Position numbers and translations under genes: made by a program. The notes under the pieces were generated by a model. That model searched no databases. It was given only the letters and a program-made list of their open reading frames with translations, and was not told the DNA's origin. A DNA stretch of 64,000 bases from assembly GCF_038003045.1 (NCBI RefSeq), contig NZ_JBBOOK010000001.1, forward strand, positions 2,294,001 to 2,358,000, written 5' to 3'. Of the stretch, positions 39,907 to 47,615 are shown piece after piece; the first letter of the stretch is position 1; each line of letters opens with the position of its first letter. The stretch is from Sporosarcina sp. FSL W7-1349 (GTDB lineage: Bacteria; Bacillota; Bacilli; Bacillales_A; Planococcaceae).

Positions 39907-42127
39907 CTTCCGCTAATGTTTCTGCTACTTCTTCGACGCGTTCGCCGAATCGATCAATTACACCATCAATATCCATTTCGTTATTGATGTAGTTTTCGTT
40001 TTTCATATCCACTTTAATCTCAGCTGTCGTATAGCGATTGATGACGTCACGTTCTGCTAGATCCCGGAGATATTTCAAGTCATCCCCCGCCATACTTACA
40101 CTATCAGCAAGCTTTTTGGTATTGCCTGCGGTCTTTTTACCCGCGTCGTTGCCGTCGTCAATTGCATCCAGAAGACCACCGTAATCAGTACCACCAAGAC
40201 CGTAGCCTTCAAGCGCAGCTTGTAATGCCGAATCATTCATGGGTGTATCATAATCGAGGAAACCTTTTGCTTTTTCAACGAGGCCATTTAATGAATCACT
40301 GACAACCATCGTTCCGTCGTAACCCCAATCAAAACCGGAATTCCACGCTTCACCGAAGTCCATAAAGTCCATTTTTGGCGCTTCCCAGTAATCAGCCGGG
40401 GTTTCTCCAACCCAGTCTCCTAAAGCTCCCTTGATTCCTTCTAGATCACTTGTGATTGATTCTCTGTATGAAAACTCCGTTCCTTTTCCTAGCCCGAGGG
40501 TCGATGCGACCCCATCTGGAAGAATCTCAATAAATGCGTTCCACGCTTTAATTGCAATATTAACCGCTTTGATAATTGCATTTACGAAGGATGTGGCGAA
40601 TCCATCCCAGCCACGAGCCATTGCAATCGCTTGATCTAGCACATTACTAGCTAGGTTGTAAAACATTTTTCGAACAGAATACATCGGATGCTGCCAAACG
40701 TTTACAAAAAACTCAGCTATGGCCGCAAAGATGTTCCATAGATTCGCTATAACATTATGAATACGAGCATATAGCAACATGAACAGCCCGATGATAAAAC
40801 CGATTACAGTAGCTGTTTGTTCACCCCACATAATAAGGGCGTACACTATCAGGGCAATGATTGCGATGATTGCGATCAAGACCCAAGTAATCGGGCTTCC
40901 TAAATATGCAGCATTAACAACCCATTGAGCAGCCGCCCAAGCTAGCGTTGCCACCCTTATCAACCCTAGGACTGCGTATTTAGCTAAAAGTATAGTGACA
41001 ATACTTCCTAGCACCACAGCGATTACCAGTAAGATCGGCTCGAATATCGACCAATGTTCTTGAAAGAATTGAGCTACATTTGCCACTATGTTCCCGAATG
41101 AAATCAACATTGCGATAACGAAGTTAATCCCCATTACGACTATATCGAATGCCTGCATAGCTGATTGCTGCAGATACGCAAAGTTTGCCGAGTTGATAAA
41201 ATCGTTAATACGATGCGATACACTTGACATCTTGTTATTGGCATAGTTTGTCATCTCGGTCCAAACATTCCCCCACGTCTTGGGCATACTGTCAAACTTG
41301 CGGTTAATATCGTCAGCAGCCGCAAACATGGAGGCTTTCACAATTTCGGCAGTCAGTTCCCCTTCTCTGGCCATCTCTCGAATGGATCCGATCGGCACAT
41401 CTAAATAATCTGCAATGTTTTGTATGATGTTTGGCGCTTGCTCAAAGATCGAGTTAAGCTCATCACCGCGTAATACGCCTGACCCCAACGCCTGGGTTAA
41501 TTGTAATGCCGCGTTACTCGCTTCCATCGCACTCGTTCCGGCTATAGAAAATTGCTTTTGTATCAATTCAGCGAAGTCTACAATTTCCGCGCTGCTTTCA
41601 AATGCACTAGCAGCATTATTTCCTAGTTTCGCAACCATATTGGCAGTATCACTAAATAATGAATAAGAGTTTTGGGCCGCTTGATAAATTTCATCTTGCA
41701 GTTCGGCAGTTGTCTGTAGACCGTCGTTCATCATTGATATTCGAGCAGTTGTATTTGCGTATGCGTCTGATATGTTGGTTAGTTTCTCCAGCCCTCTATA
41801 TGAAGCATAAGCAGAAACAGCGCTTAAAACCGCACTTCCAAATCGCTTCATTAGATTGCTACCTTCATTAATGTCGTTATTCAACCTGTTTTGAGCTTGT
41901 TCAGCTTGCCTTATCTCGCCTTCTATTTGATTGAAACTTGCTTCAACTTTGTGTAATTCGCGTTGCGCCGCATTCAAAGCAGAGACGTCTACCGCTCTAC
42001 CTGTCGCGTCTTCTAATGAATGGAAGCTATCAATGACCGTGGACATCGCCATATTCATTGCCCTGAATTGTTGGCTCATCATGTCATTTATCATGATGGA
42101 CGTGCGTATGGTTGCTATTTTTCTCAC
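39887..42127 (-). CDS. Tape measure protein (XkdO-like)
   Basis: 746 aa from a GTG at 42127, placed after the hairpin of the upstream moron; the frame continues to 42199 but that part has no support. N-terminal coiled-coil (ALNAAQRELHKVEASFNQIEGEIRQAEQAQNRLNND), the conserved tape-measure block around MVAKLGNNAASAF ... LQLTQALGSGVLRGDELNSIFEQAPNIIQNIADYL, three or four hydrophobic segments in the middle, and an acidic end. Its length sets tail length, and it may enter the host membrane. Longer than the spacing to the chaperone gene would normally allow, because two extra genes lie between. Confidence 0.9.
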   Translation of the reverse strand: MRKIATIRTSIMINDMMSQQFRAMNMAMSTVIDSFHSLEDATGRAVDVSALNAAQRELHKVEASFNQIEGEIRQAEQAQNRLNNDINEGSNLMKRFGSAVLSAVSAYASYRGLEKLTNISDAYANTTARISMMNDGLQTTAELQDEIYQAAQNSYSLFSDTANMVAKLGNNAASAFESSAEIVDFAELIQKQFSIAGTSAMEASNAALQLTQALGSGVLRGDELNSIFEQAPNIIQNIADYLDVPIGSIREMAREGELTAEIVKASMFAAADDINRKFDSMPKTWGNVWTEMTNYANNKMSSVSHRINDFINSANFAYLQQSAMQAFDIVVMGINFVIAMLISFGNIVANVAQFFQEHWSIFEPILLVIAVVLGSIVTILLAKYAVLGLIRVATLAWAAAQWVVNAAYLGSPITWVLIAIIAIIALIVYALIMWGEQTATVIGFIIGLFMLLYARIHNVIANLWNIFAAIAEFFVNVWQHPMYSVRKMFYNLASNVLDQAIAMARGWDGFATSFVNAIIKAVNIAIKAWNAFIEILPDGVASTLGLGKGTEFSYRESITSDLEGIKGALGDWVGETPADYWEAPKMDFMDFGEAWNSGFDWGYDGTMVVSDSLNGLVEKAKGFLDYDTPMNDSALQAALEGYGLGGTDYGGLLDAIDDGNDAGKKTAGNTKKLADSVSMAGDDLKYLRDLAERDVINRYTTAEIKVDMKNENYINNEMDIDGVIDRFGERVEEVAETLAEGDDSDV

Positions 42128-42149
42128 CGCCTTTGTAGGCAAAATAAAA

Positions 42150-42172
42150 AGATACACCGTTTCGATGTATCT
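42150..42172 (-). terminator. Terminator inside the tail operon
   Basis: AGATACA ... TGTATCT, 7-bp perfect stem with UUUUUAUUUU on the minus strand. It overlaps the stop codon of the inserted gene and stands directly before the tape-measure gene. Confidence 0.75.
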
Positions 42173-42562
42173 AATCTTGAACCTTATTAATATAATCAAT
42201 CCACAAATCGATGTTTTCGATATAAGTATCCAATTCTTCGTTCTCTAACTTTCTAACATCATATAGGTTAGGCAATATTTGCATCCAAGTTTTTCGGCCT
42301 TGAAGTTTAATTCTGCCAACGTAGATCCTTTTATAAAAAACAGCAATTGCTTTATCACTCTTTCTTTCGAGAACAAAATAATATTTTAGATTCCTCGATT
42401 TGGATTTAAGTATCATGTTTCTAATAAAGGTTTCTTCGCCTTCAGAAACATCGCAATATTTACTGTCCTCTAACTTCCTAGTTGTGATCCAATAATCGTC
42501 ATCTGAAACAATAATTTCGTTAGATGAACTCTTGAATAACTTAGAAAAAAATTTTTAAGCAT
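42171..42562 (-). CDS. Inserted (moron) gene with a frame break at a T7 run
   Basis: The main frame (42171-42544) has no ATG/GTG/TTG start before residue about 45, but a -1 shift at the seven T (42551-42545) links it to an ATG at 42562, two bases after the previous stop. The joined product would begin MLKN/KFFSKLFKSSSNEIIVSDDDYWITTRKLED and be about 128 aa, with YYFVLERKSDKAIAVFYKRIYVGRIKL in the middle. It could be a homopolymer mutation, a sequencing error or programmed slippage. No family recognised. Confidence 0.5.
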
Positions 42563-42564
42563 GA

Positions 42565-42924
42565 TTAAAACAATTCACTGATAAGTGCTTTATAGATTTT
42601 TTCATTAATTTCAATTAAAGAACGTTTTCCATCATGAAATTCGATTGCTAATGTATGTGTCCCTTTATTTTTTGCTGAAAGCCCCGCTAAAAGCCCTACA
42701 GGACCGAGTAAAGCGCCACCCACTAAACCACGAGCGACACCGCTAACAGCGCTTTTACGATGTTCTTCTGTTATTACTTCATAGTCTTTAACAGTCTCCT
42801 TGTTTAACTCAAAACTTTTGGTGAATCCAGTGAACAGATGCACTTTTTGTTTACCTAAAAAACTGGTCTTGAGCATTATGTTTTTTGCTTCATAGTCTCC
42901 GGCAATTACTTGATTTCTTGCCAT
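42565..42924 (-). CDS. Moron gene: small protein with glycine-zipper segment
   Basis: 119 aa from the ATG at 42924 (AAAGGGGGG 6 nt upstream). MARNQVIAGDYEAKNIMLKTSFLGKQKVHLFTGF, then SGVARGLVGGALLGPVGLLAGLSAKNKG, a glycine-zipper-like hydrophobic stretch, then a short strand/helix end (HTLAIEFHDGKRSLIEIN). Similar proteins occur on Bacillota chromosomes and mobile elements with no known role. It splits the chaperone and tape-measure genes and is followed after 2 nt by the next inserted frame. Confidence 0.6.
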   Translation of the reverse strand: MARNQVIAGDYEAKNIMLKTSFLGKQKVHLFTGFTKSFELNKETVKDYEVITEEHRKSAVSGVARGLVGGALLGPVGLLAGLSAKNKGTHTLAIEFHDGKRSLIEINEKIYKALISELF

Positions 42925-42931
42925 GCCAATC

Positions 42932-42968
42932 CCCCCTTTAACCATCAATATACCGAAAAAAAAGGGGG
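42932..42968 (-). promoter_or_regulatory. Hairpin that can mask the ribosome site of the 42924 gene
   Basis: Minus-strand RNA CCCCCUUU (42968-42961) is fully complementary to AAAGGGGG (42939-42932), which is the ribosome site of the gene starting at 42924. The loop is 21 nt. The left arm starts four bases after the stop codon of the frameshifted chaperone. Confidence 0.6.
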
Positions 42969-42972
42969 TATG

Positions 42973-43185
42973 CTATCTCTTCTTGCCACGCTTACCTTTT
43001 TTGCTATTCCGCTTTACTTCTTGCTCTGCTTTTTTGTCGGCTTCAATTTTCGCCTGAATAGAAGCAATTACAAATGCTTTTTCAAGCCGAGGCAAAGCTA
43101 AGTATTCTGACGGCAATCTATGCAATTTATGAAGCCAGTAGTGGGCTATATTTGCATCCGGATCACCGTCATCAATTAGTTTTTT
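42973..43185 (-). CDS. Tail assembly chaperone T-extension (-1 frameshift part)
   Basis: No start codon of its own. The frame is entered by a -1 shift at A-AAA-AAC (43185-43179), whose last codon is followed at once by the normal stop UAA. The 68 shifted codons read LIDDGDPDANIAHYWLHKLHRLPSEYLALPRLEKAFVIASIQAK..., closing in a Lys-rich tail; the LPSEYLALPRLEKAFVIASI pattern is typical of gpGT-type extensions. The minor fusion product coats the tape measure during tail assembly. Confidence 0.85.
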   Translation of the reverse strand, partial: KKLIDDGDPDANIAHYWLHKLHRLPSEYLALPRLEKAFVIASIQAKIEADKKAEQEVKRNSKKGKRGKKR

Positions 43186-43652
43186 GCTTCTTCTACAAGT
43201 TCGTCCATGCCGATATTGAAACCGTTAACTTCTTGAGTGATCTTTTTCACTTCTGTCAGTTCACCCGGCAACAGCATTTTTTGAAGCAAGTTTTCAGCGC
43301 CATTAACCCCATATGATTTTTGTAATTCTGCATCGTGTAAATTAGGAAACTTAATCGTCGAAACCGCATTTTTTAGGGTGTATTGGTCAAAGTCTGTCTC
43401 TGGCATGAACATACCCTTTTTACCTGGAACCGGCATCCGCTTCGTACACGCTTTACGGTTAGCGGTGTCTTGCTCTCCGTCAATCGCCCCAAAATGCCAC
43501 TTAATGACTTGCATTACAGGTTTGCCATTTTCATCAAAAACTTGTTCACCATTCTCGTCAAGGACGGGTTCTTTAAACCGCTTAGAAACCTCTATTTTCT
43601 CGATTCCTACTTTTTCAATATTTTGTGCAAAGAAAGCTTGTAAGTTACTCAT
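43176..43652 (-). CDS. Tail assembly chaperone, main product (XkdN-like)
   Basis: 158 aa. MSNLQAFFAQNIEKVGIEKIEVSKRFKEP, acidic/hydrophilic middle (LDENGEQVFDENGKPVMQVIKWHFGAIDGEQDTANRKACTKR), C-terminal helix MDELVEEAKN. Same gene order as PBSX xkdM-xkdN. The last codons GCA-AAA-AAC-TAA hold a classic slippery heptamer, giving a longer product from the overlapping frame. Confidence 0.85.
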   Translation of the reverse strand: MSNLQAFFAQNIEKVGIEKIEVSKRFKEPVLDENGEQVFDENGKPVMQVIKWHFGAIDGEQDTANRKACTKRMPVPGKKGMFMPETDFDQYTLKNAVSTIKFPNLHDAELQKSYGVNGAENLLQKMLLPGELTEVKKITQEVNGFNIGMDELVEEAKN

Positions 43653-43708
43653 TCAATATCATCCTTTCAAATTTGGGTAATAGAAAAGCCCACCGAAGTG
43701 AGCCTTGA

Positions 43709-44182
43709 TTACGATTGCATTGTATTTAAAATACTGAACCGTTCTGGGAATTCGAACCGCTCAAACGTAAAGTCGAAAGAATCCTCTAGGTATTCTGCAT
43801 CCGCGTCGATTAATGCCACGATGCCGCCATCCATATTGCAATCTTTCAGGATTGTTGTTTGCCGACCAACAGTCGCAGACGCATCTTCATTTGTCACTTG
43901 GATGTCGAAGTAGATATCCTCCCCTGTTTCCTGGTAGCGGTAAAGCAGCTCTCGGAAAATGGAAGTGTTGTAATGAAACGTGGCCGAACCGGTTCCTTCG
44001 CCGCCAGTTGCTTTGTTCCCCTTGCTAACTCGTCCCATGATCGGAACTTGCGTTTTGGTTTTGTCGTATCTCGCTTCCAAATTGATTACGTTCGCAAATT
44101 TATAACGATTACCTTCAACCGTCACAAACGCTTCTCCCTGCGCCCCGTGAATTGAATCTTTGGCGTGCATTGTTTCTGTCAT
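43709..44182 (-). CDS. Tail tube protein (XkdM-like)
   Basis: 157 aa. SIHGAQGEAFVTVEGNRYKFANVINLEARYDKTKTQVPIMGRVSKGNKATGGEGTGSATFHYNTSIFRELLYRYQETGEDIYFDIQVTNEDASATVGRQ matches the XkdM tube family of contractile tails. It polymerises inside the sheath. Follows the sheath gene with a 13-bp gap. Confidence 0.92.
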   Translation of the reverse strand: MTETMHAKDSIHGAQGEAFVTVEGNRYKFANVINLEARYDKTKTQVPIMGRVSKGNKATGGEGTGSATFHYNTSIFRELLYRYQETGEDIYFDIQVTNEDASATVGRQTTILKDCNMDGGIVALIDADAEYLEDSFDFTFERFEFPERFSILNTMQS

Positions 44183-44195
44183 GGATATCCCTCCC

Positions 44196-45515
44196 TTATG
44201 CTACCGTCGTTGTAATGTAGAGCTGTGACATCGCCACTGTCGGTTCCACCACTTCATTCACAACAACGGATTTTTTCGAATTACCTTGCGCGACAACAAC
44301 TTCGTCCGGATCGAAGTTTTGAATGGCACGGATGCCTTGCAATTCACGACGGTGGGCAACAATATCTCCCCATAAAGAAACACGCCCACTTTGATCATTT
44401 GGAACCTGACCCAAATAGCGCGTGTTGAATAAAGTTGCCGTGTCAATAGCGATTTGATCCAGAACTCGGATGACTTGGTTCATGGAGAAATCCTCGTTTT
44501 TGTCAACAGTGAATGACGTGAAAGTGTTCACATCTTCCAGCACACGGATCTCCTCGCCCACACGATGGAACACATACTTTCCTGCTTTTAATAGAGCAGT
44601 GAGCTGTTGTTGAGTTTTTGTTTCGGTCATATCTAGCGTAAATTCTCCGCCGTAAACTTTGTTGGTGTTCGATTTATTTACCGCAACACCCGCCTGGGCA
44701 CCGACACCCCAGTAAACAGCACCAAAGACCTCTTCTCCATCGCCGATTGCATCATTCTGGACATCAATGACACCTTCGTGATCTGCTGCGCCTAATTTGT
44801 GCCCAACAAGTTGGAATTTAGCCCCTACACTATCCCGCAGACGCTTTGTATACTCAACGAACAGCGATTTGATTGTCGGTTCGCCAGACAAGCACCCAAG
44901 TGTATTAAAGCCATAAGCTTCCAGTGAATCTAGCGCATTCTGATAGGCAGTTCCGGTCAATCCCGTTCCGTTTGTGCCACCAGTAAAGTTGGTGCCCGCT
45001 GTTAAATCTAATGTTGTTGCATCGTCCCAAACAACAAAGTCGGAATTGATTAATTCAGCAGCAGTCGCAACCGCTAATTGCTCATCAACTAAAGCTGTAC
45101 CCAGATATGTTTGCACATCGAATTTGGCAGGGTCGTCAACATTCGCTGAAATGACCGTCTTTAAGTCATTGCCGCGTACGCCTTTGAATTTCGCTTTTCC
45201 GAATAAATTGGCCGCCGCTGCAGCGCCTTCTTCCAACCGATAAAAGAATACCGTGTGAGCATTCTTGAAAATGTCTCGGATCCCTTTCAATTTTTGATGG
45301 GTGTAATCATACCCGAAGATTTTTAACGAATCTTTTTGTAAATCCTCGACAGTTACTGTGAATACATCACCGTCAACGCCCCAATCAAGGACCATCGGCA
45401 AGCCGACATAACCGCGGTCCGATAGATTCACGAATGCACGTGCCGCGGAAATAAAGTTGTGATAAGTACCAGGAAGTACTTTGTTTTGTGTAAGGAACGG
45501 GCCTCCACCTAGCAT
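44196..45515 (-). CDS. Contractile tail sheath protein (XkdK-like)
   Basis: 439 aa. LGGGPFLTQNKVLPGTYHNFISAARAFVNLSDRGYVGLPMVLDWGVDG is a typical XkdK N-terminus; the rest holds the two-domain sheath fold with a C-terminal VWDIV-like strand region (LWGDIVAHRRELQGIRAIQNFDPDEVVVAQG). Its presence makes the phage a myovirus. The start overlaps the upstream small gene by one base. Confidence 0.93.
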   Translation of the reverse strand: MLGGGPFLTQNKVLPGTYHNFISAARAFVNLSDRGYVGLPMVLDWGVDGDVFTVTVEDLQKDSLKIFGYDYTHQKLKGIRDIFKNAHTVFFYRLEEGAAAAANLFGKAKFKGVRGNDLKTVISANVDDPAKFDVQTYLGTALVDEQLAVATAAELINSDFVVWDDATTLDLTAGTNFTGGTNGTGLTGTAYQNALDSLEAYGFNTLGCLSGEPTIKSLFVEYTKRLRDSVGAKFQLVGHKLGAADHEGVIDVQNDAIGDGEEVFGAVYWGVGAQAGVAVNKSNTNKVYGGEFTLDMTETKTQQQLTALLKAGKYVFHRVGEEIRVLEDVNTFTSFTVDKNEDFSMNQVIRVLDQIAIDTATLFNTRYLGQVPNDQSGRVSLWGDIVAHRRELQGIRAIQNFDPDEVVVAQGNSKKSVVVNEVVEPTVAMSQLYITTTVA

Positions 45516-45739
45516 TATTTGCTACCTCCTTTGTAGAATTGCTCTAATATCTGTCCCACTTGATCATGTGTGTATGTTTCTCCATCCTTAAGCAAAGCAC
45601 TTAAAGCATCTCGACGACCAACATACTTTTTGCTTTTTAAAAGCTGGGCTTTCGAAAAGGTTGGCGTTTTTCCGTTGATTGCTTCCGCAACCATAATCGC
45701 AGTCGCCTTTGATTTTTTCTTAATAACTTCATTCTTCGC
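45515..45739 (-). CDS. Small head-tail region protein
   Basis: 74 aa from a TTG at 45739, which follows GAGGTGGCG; the longer frame to 45769 lies inside the previous gene. Helical and basic: KNEVIKKKSKATAIMVAEAINGKTPTFSKAQLLKSKKYVGRRDALSALLKDGETYTHDQVGQILEQF. Small proteins of this kind precede the sheath gene in PBSX-type phages. Function unknown. Confidence 0.6.
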   Translation of the reverse strand, partial: AKNEVIKKKSKATAIMVAEAINGKTPTFSKAQLLKSKKYVGRRDALSALLKDGETYTHDQVGQILEQFYKGGSK

Positions 45740-46172
45740 CAACTGTCGCCACCTCGTTTCCGTTTGCATAATGTCTTAGCGATCCCATGAAAGTCTTTGC
45801 TTCTATCTCTTGCAAGAAGAAATTGAAATGGATAAAGTTATGTGCATTTCCGTCTACAATTTCGCTGTTCGCCCGAGTGCCCAACATTACAGCTCCATTC
45901 AGCAGTGTGATTTTTTTAAGGGCTTGTTGTACCTTCAATACGTGGTTAGACGCATCAGCACGACCGCCAGAAGGGAAATACTGCACATTGAAAAGCGTAG
46001 TGACCTTCCACCGCTTACCGATTTGCGGAACAACTTCTAGGTCTAAAAAGAGAATTAAAAAAGCAGGAGTTCGAAACCCCTGCGGCACATCGTCGATATA
46101 ATTCGAATAGCCATCCCCGAAAGTTTGGTTCAACTTAATGGAGATAGCTGTAATAATGTCGTTAATCTCCAT
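45729..46172 (-). CDS. Tail terminator-like protein (XkdJ/YqbJ position)
   Basis: 147 aa. MEINDIITAISIKLNQTFGDGYSNYIDDVPQGFRTPAFLILFLDLEVVPQIGKRWKVTTLFNVQYFP matches phage tail-terminator (minor tail U-like) proteins that cap the growing tube. The order gp10-like, terminator, small gene, sheath is that of PBSX. Overlaps both neighbours. Confidence 0.8.
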   Translation of the reverse strand: MEINDIITAISIKLNQTFGDGYSNYIDDVPQGFRTPAFLILFLDLEVVPQIGKRWKVTTLFNVQYFPSGGRADASNHVLKVQQALKKITLLNGAVMLGTRANSEIVDGNAHNFIHFNFFLQEIEAKTFMGSLRHYANGNEVATVGEE

Positions 46173-46665
46173 TGAAAGCCTCCCCTAATAGTTTCATGAG
46201 TTTCTTTTCGATCAATTTCGGAGCCAGCTGTTCTACCTCGTCCGCTGATATAGTCATCATGAACCGACCCGGAACCCAACCTTGATGATTACGGGTCCGA
46301 TGGCCATATTCAACGTAAGAGGCGTATTCTACCGGGTTTATCACTTCGATTACATACGTGCTTCCTTTTTTGACAACTGTCATTGTATCGGCAAACTTCT
46401 TGGCTCCCGCACCGCCACCGAACGTGGATGAAAGTTCCGCTTCACGATGACTTCCAGCAGTCCATCCTCTACGTAGAGTGCCTCCGACAGTGCCATCGCC
46501 GTAATCACCTACTGGCGTCCGTTTAATCACTCTAGCTAGCAATCTTGCGGCTATCTCCTTCGCCATATCTTCGCAGAACTTATCAAAATCAGCCTTTTCA
46601 AGTTTCTGCATTTTCTTTTGCAGGCGCTCTAACTGTTTGAAGTTGACCTTACCCCATCTGGCCAT
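46162..46665 (-). CDS. HK97 gp10-like head-tail protein (XkdI-like)
   Basis: 167 aa. KLEKADFDKFCEDMAKEIAARLLARVIKRTPVGDYGDGTVGGTLRRGWTAGS, then YVIEVINPVEYASYVEYGHRTRNHQGWVPGRFMMTISADEV: the R-T-P-V-G...L-R-x-x-W and N-x-V-x-Y-A-x-Y-V-E-x-G-H motifs are diagnostic for the gp10 family. It joins head connector and tail. Starts one base inside the previous gene's end. Confidence 0.9.
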   Translation of the reverse strand: MARWGKVNFKQLERLQKKMQKLEKADFDKFCEDMAKEIAARLLARVIKRTPVGDYGDGTVGGTLRRGWTAGSHREAELSSTFGGGAGAKKFADTMTVVKKGSTYVIEVINPVEYASYVEYGHRTRNHQGWVPGRFMMTISADEVEQLAPKLIEKKLMKLLGEAFNGD

Positions 46666-47027
46666 TACGCGTACCTCTCGAATAGTTCAAGCGTGATATG
46701 CTGATGATCCATGCGCACTTCCGGAGGACTGCTACGAGTGTATTCATTCGTAACTCCGTCTTGGGCAACGATAATTTTGCTGCCGGAAGGCACATCTAAT
46801 TCGGGAGCAAGCGACAGTTTAATGGTTTGCGAAATAACGGCCGGGCCACCTGTATTTGAAGTAGTGGTTTGCTTTTCGTAGGAAAGTTTACAAGGTTCAT
46901 TTTCGAACCTCGTCACTTCTTTTTCCGTGGTGATTTTAGTGATTGGATCTTTCACCGATTCCCACGTTCTAACGGTGCAGACACCTCGATACAAGCTTTG
47001 TATGGCCTTTCTGCGAGCGTTCACCAT
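46665..47027 (-). CDS. Head closure / head-tail joining protein (XkdH/YqbH-like)
   Basis: 120 aa. MVNARRKAIQSLYRGVCTVRTWESVKDPITKITTEKEVTRFENEPCKLSYEK, then SQTIKLSLAPELDVPSGSKIIVAQDGV...GPPEV-like ending (SSPPEVRMDHQHITLEL) fits the small beta-barrel head-closure family. Overlaps the YqbG-like gene by 7 bp. Confidence 0.82.
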   Translation of the reverse strand: MVNARRKAIQSLYRGVCTVRTWESVKDPITKITTEKEVTRFENEPCKLSYEKQTTTSNTGGPAVISQTIKLSLAPELDVPSGSKIIVAQDGVTNEYTRSSPPEVRMDHQHITLELFERYA

Positions 47028-47416
47028 GTCATCACCCGGTATTTCACAAAATCGACTTCGTTATGCCGCAGGTAAGTCAACAGCGCGCCGAAATTCGCTT
47101 CCGGGGTACTCTTTTCTCCGATGGCAAATTCCACATCTGTATCACCATCCCGCACCCGCTTAGTAACAGGGGAAAAGTCGAGCGTTTCAACATCCAACTG
47201 CCCCATGCTTTTTTTCAGGAATAGAAATTCGCCAACAACCATATCGATGGCGATCTCTTCCAAGCCTTTCGGAATGCTCATAAGGTTCGTTTGGTTATTA
47301 ATGTGATTTGCAACTTTGTCGATGGTGAACGATAAAATTAGATCGTCAGAATTTGAAGGCTCACCGGACACTGAGATGCCTAGTGAACCCAATCGTTTTT
47401 TTACATCTTCCAACAT
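47021..47416 (-). CDS. Head-tail connector protein (YqbG-like)
   Basis: 131 aa from the ATG at 47416 (GGTGA 5 nt upstream). MLEDVKKRLGSLGISVSGEPSNSDDLILSFTIDKVANHINNQTNLMSIPKGLEEIAIDMVVGEFL is the helical connector fold that stacks under the portal. Ends LLTYLRHNEVDFVKYRVMTW. Confidence 0.82.
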   Translation of the reverse strand: MLEDVKKRLGSLGISVSGEPSNSDDLILSFTIDKVANHINNQTNLMSIPKGLEEIAIDMVVGEFLFLKKSMGQLDVETLDFSPVTKRVRDGDTDVEFAIGEKSTPEANFGALLTYLRHNEVDFVKYRVMTW

Positions 47417-47421
47417 GCGAA

Positions 47422-47601
47422 TCACCCGCTTTCGGATGTTTTAGAAAAGCGAGTGGCTTTTTTCGGCTCATCTAATCGCTCCATAGACGATTCATCGAAG
47501 TGTTTGTCATCAATCGTCAATTCATCGCCAACCAAAAAGCGCTCTCCCTTGTAACGAATGGGGAAAGCGCCGTCTTTCACTTTTACTTTAATGTTTGCCA
47601 C
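47422..47601 (-). CDS. Small head region protein (59 aa)
   Basis: GTG at 47601 after AAGGAGG (9 nt). Reads MANIKVKVKDGAFPIRYKGE, RFLVGDELTIDDKHFDES, then a basic tail. It is a short beta-barrel-like strand pattern, common just after major capsid genes of Bacillota phages. Fills the only gap between capsid and connector genes; function unknown. Confidence 0.65.
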   Translation of the reverse strand: MANIKVKVKDGAFPIRYKGERFLVGDELTIDDKHFDESSMERLDEPKKATRFSKTSESG

Positions 47602-47615
47602 TTCTTACAACCTCC

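Noticed and set aside
42128..42199. Longer N-terminus of the tape measure (start at 42199)
   Set aside because: It would pass through the terminator hairpin and the end of the inserted gene, and the extra residues look unlike the family; the GTG at 42127 is preferred.
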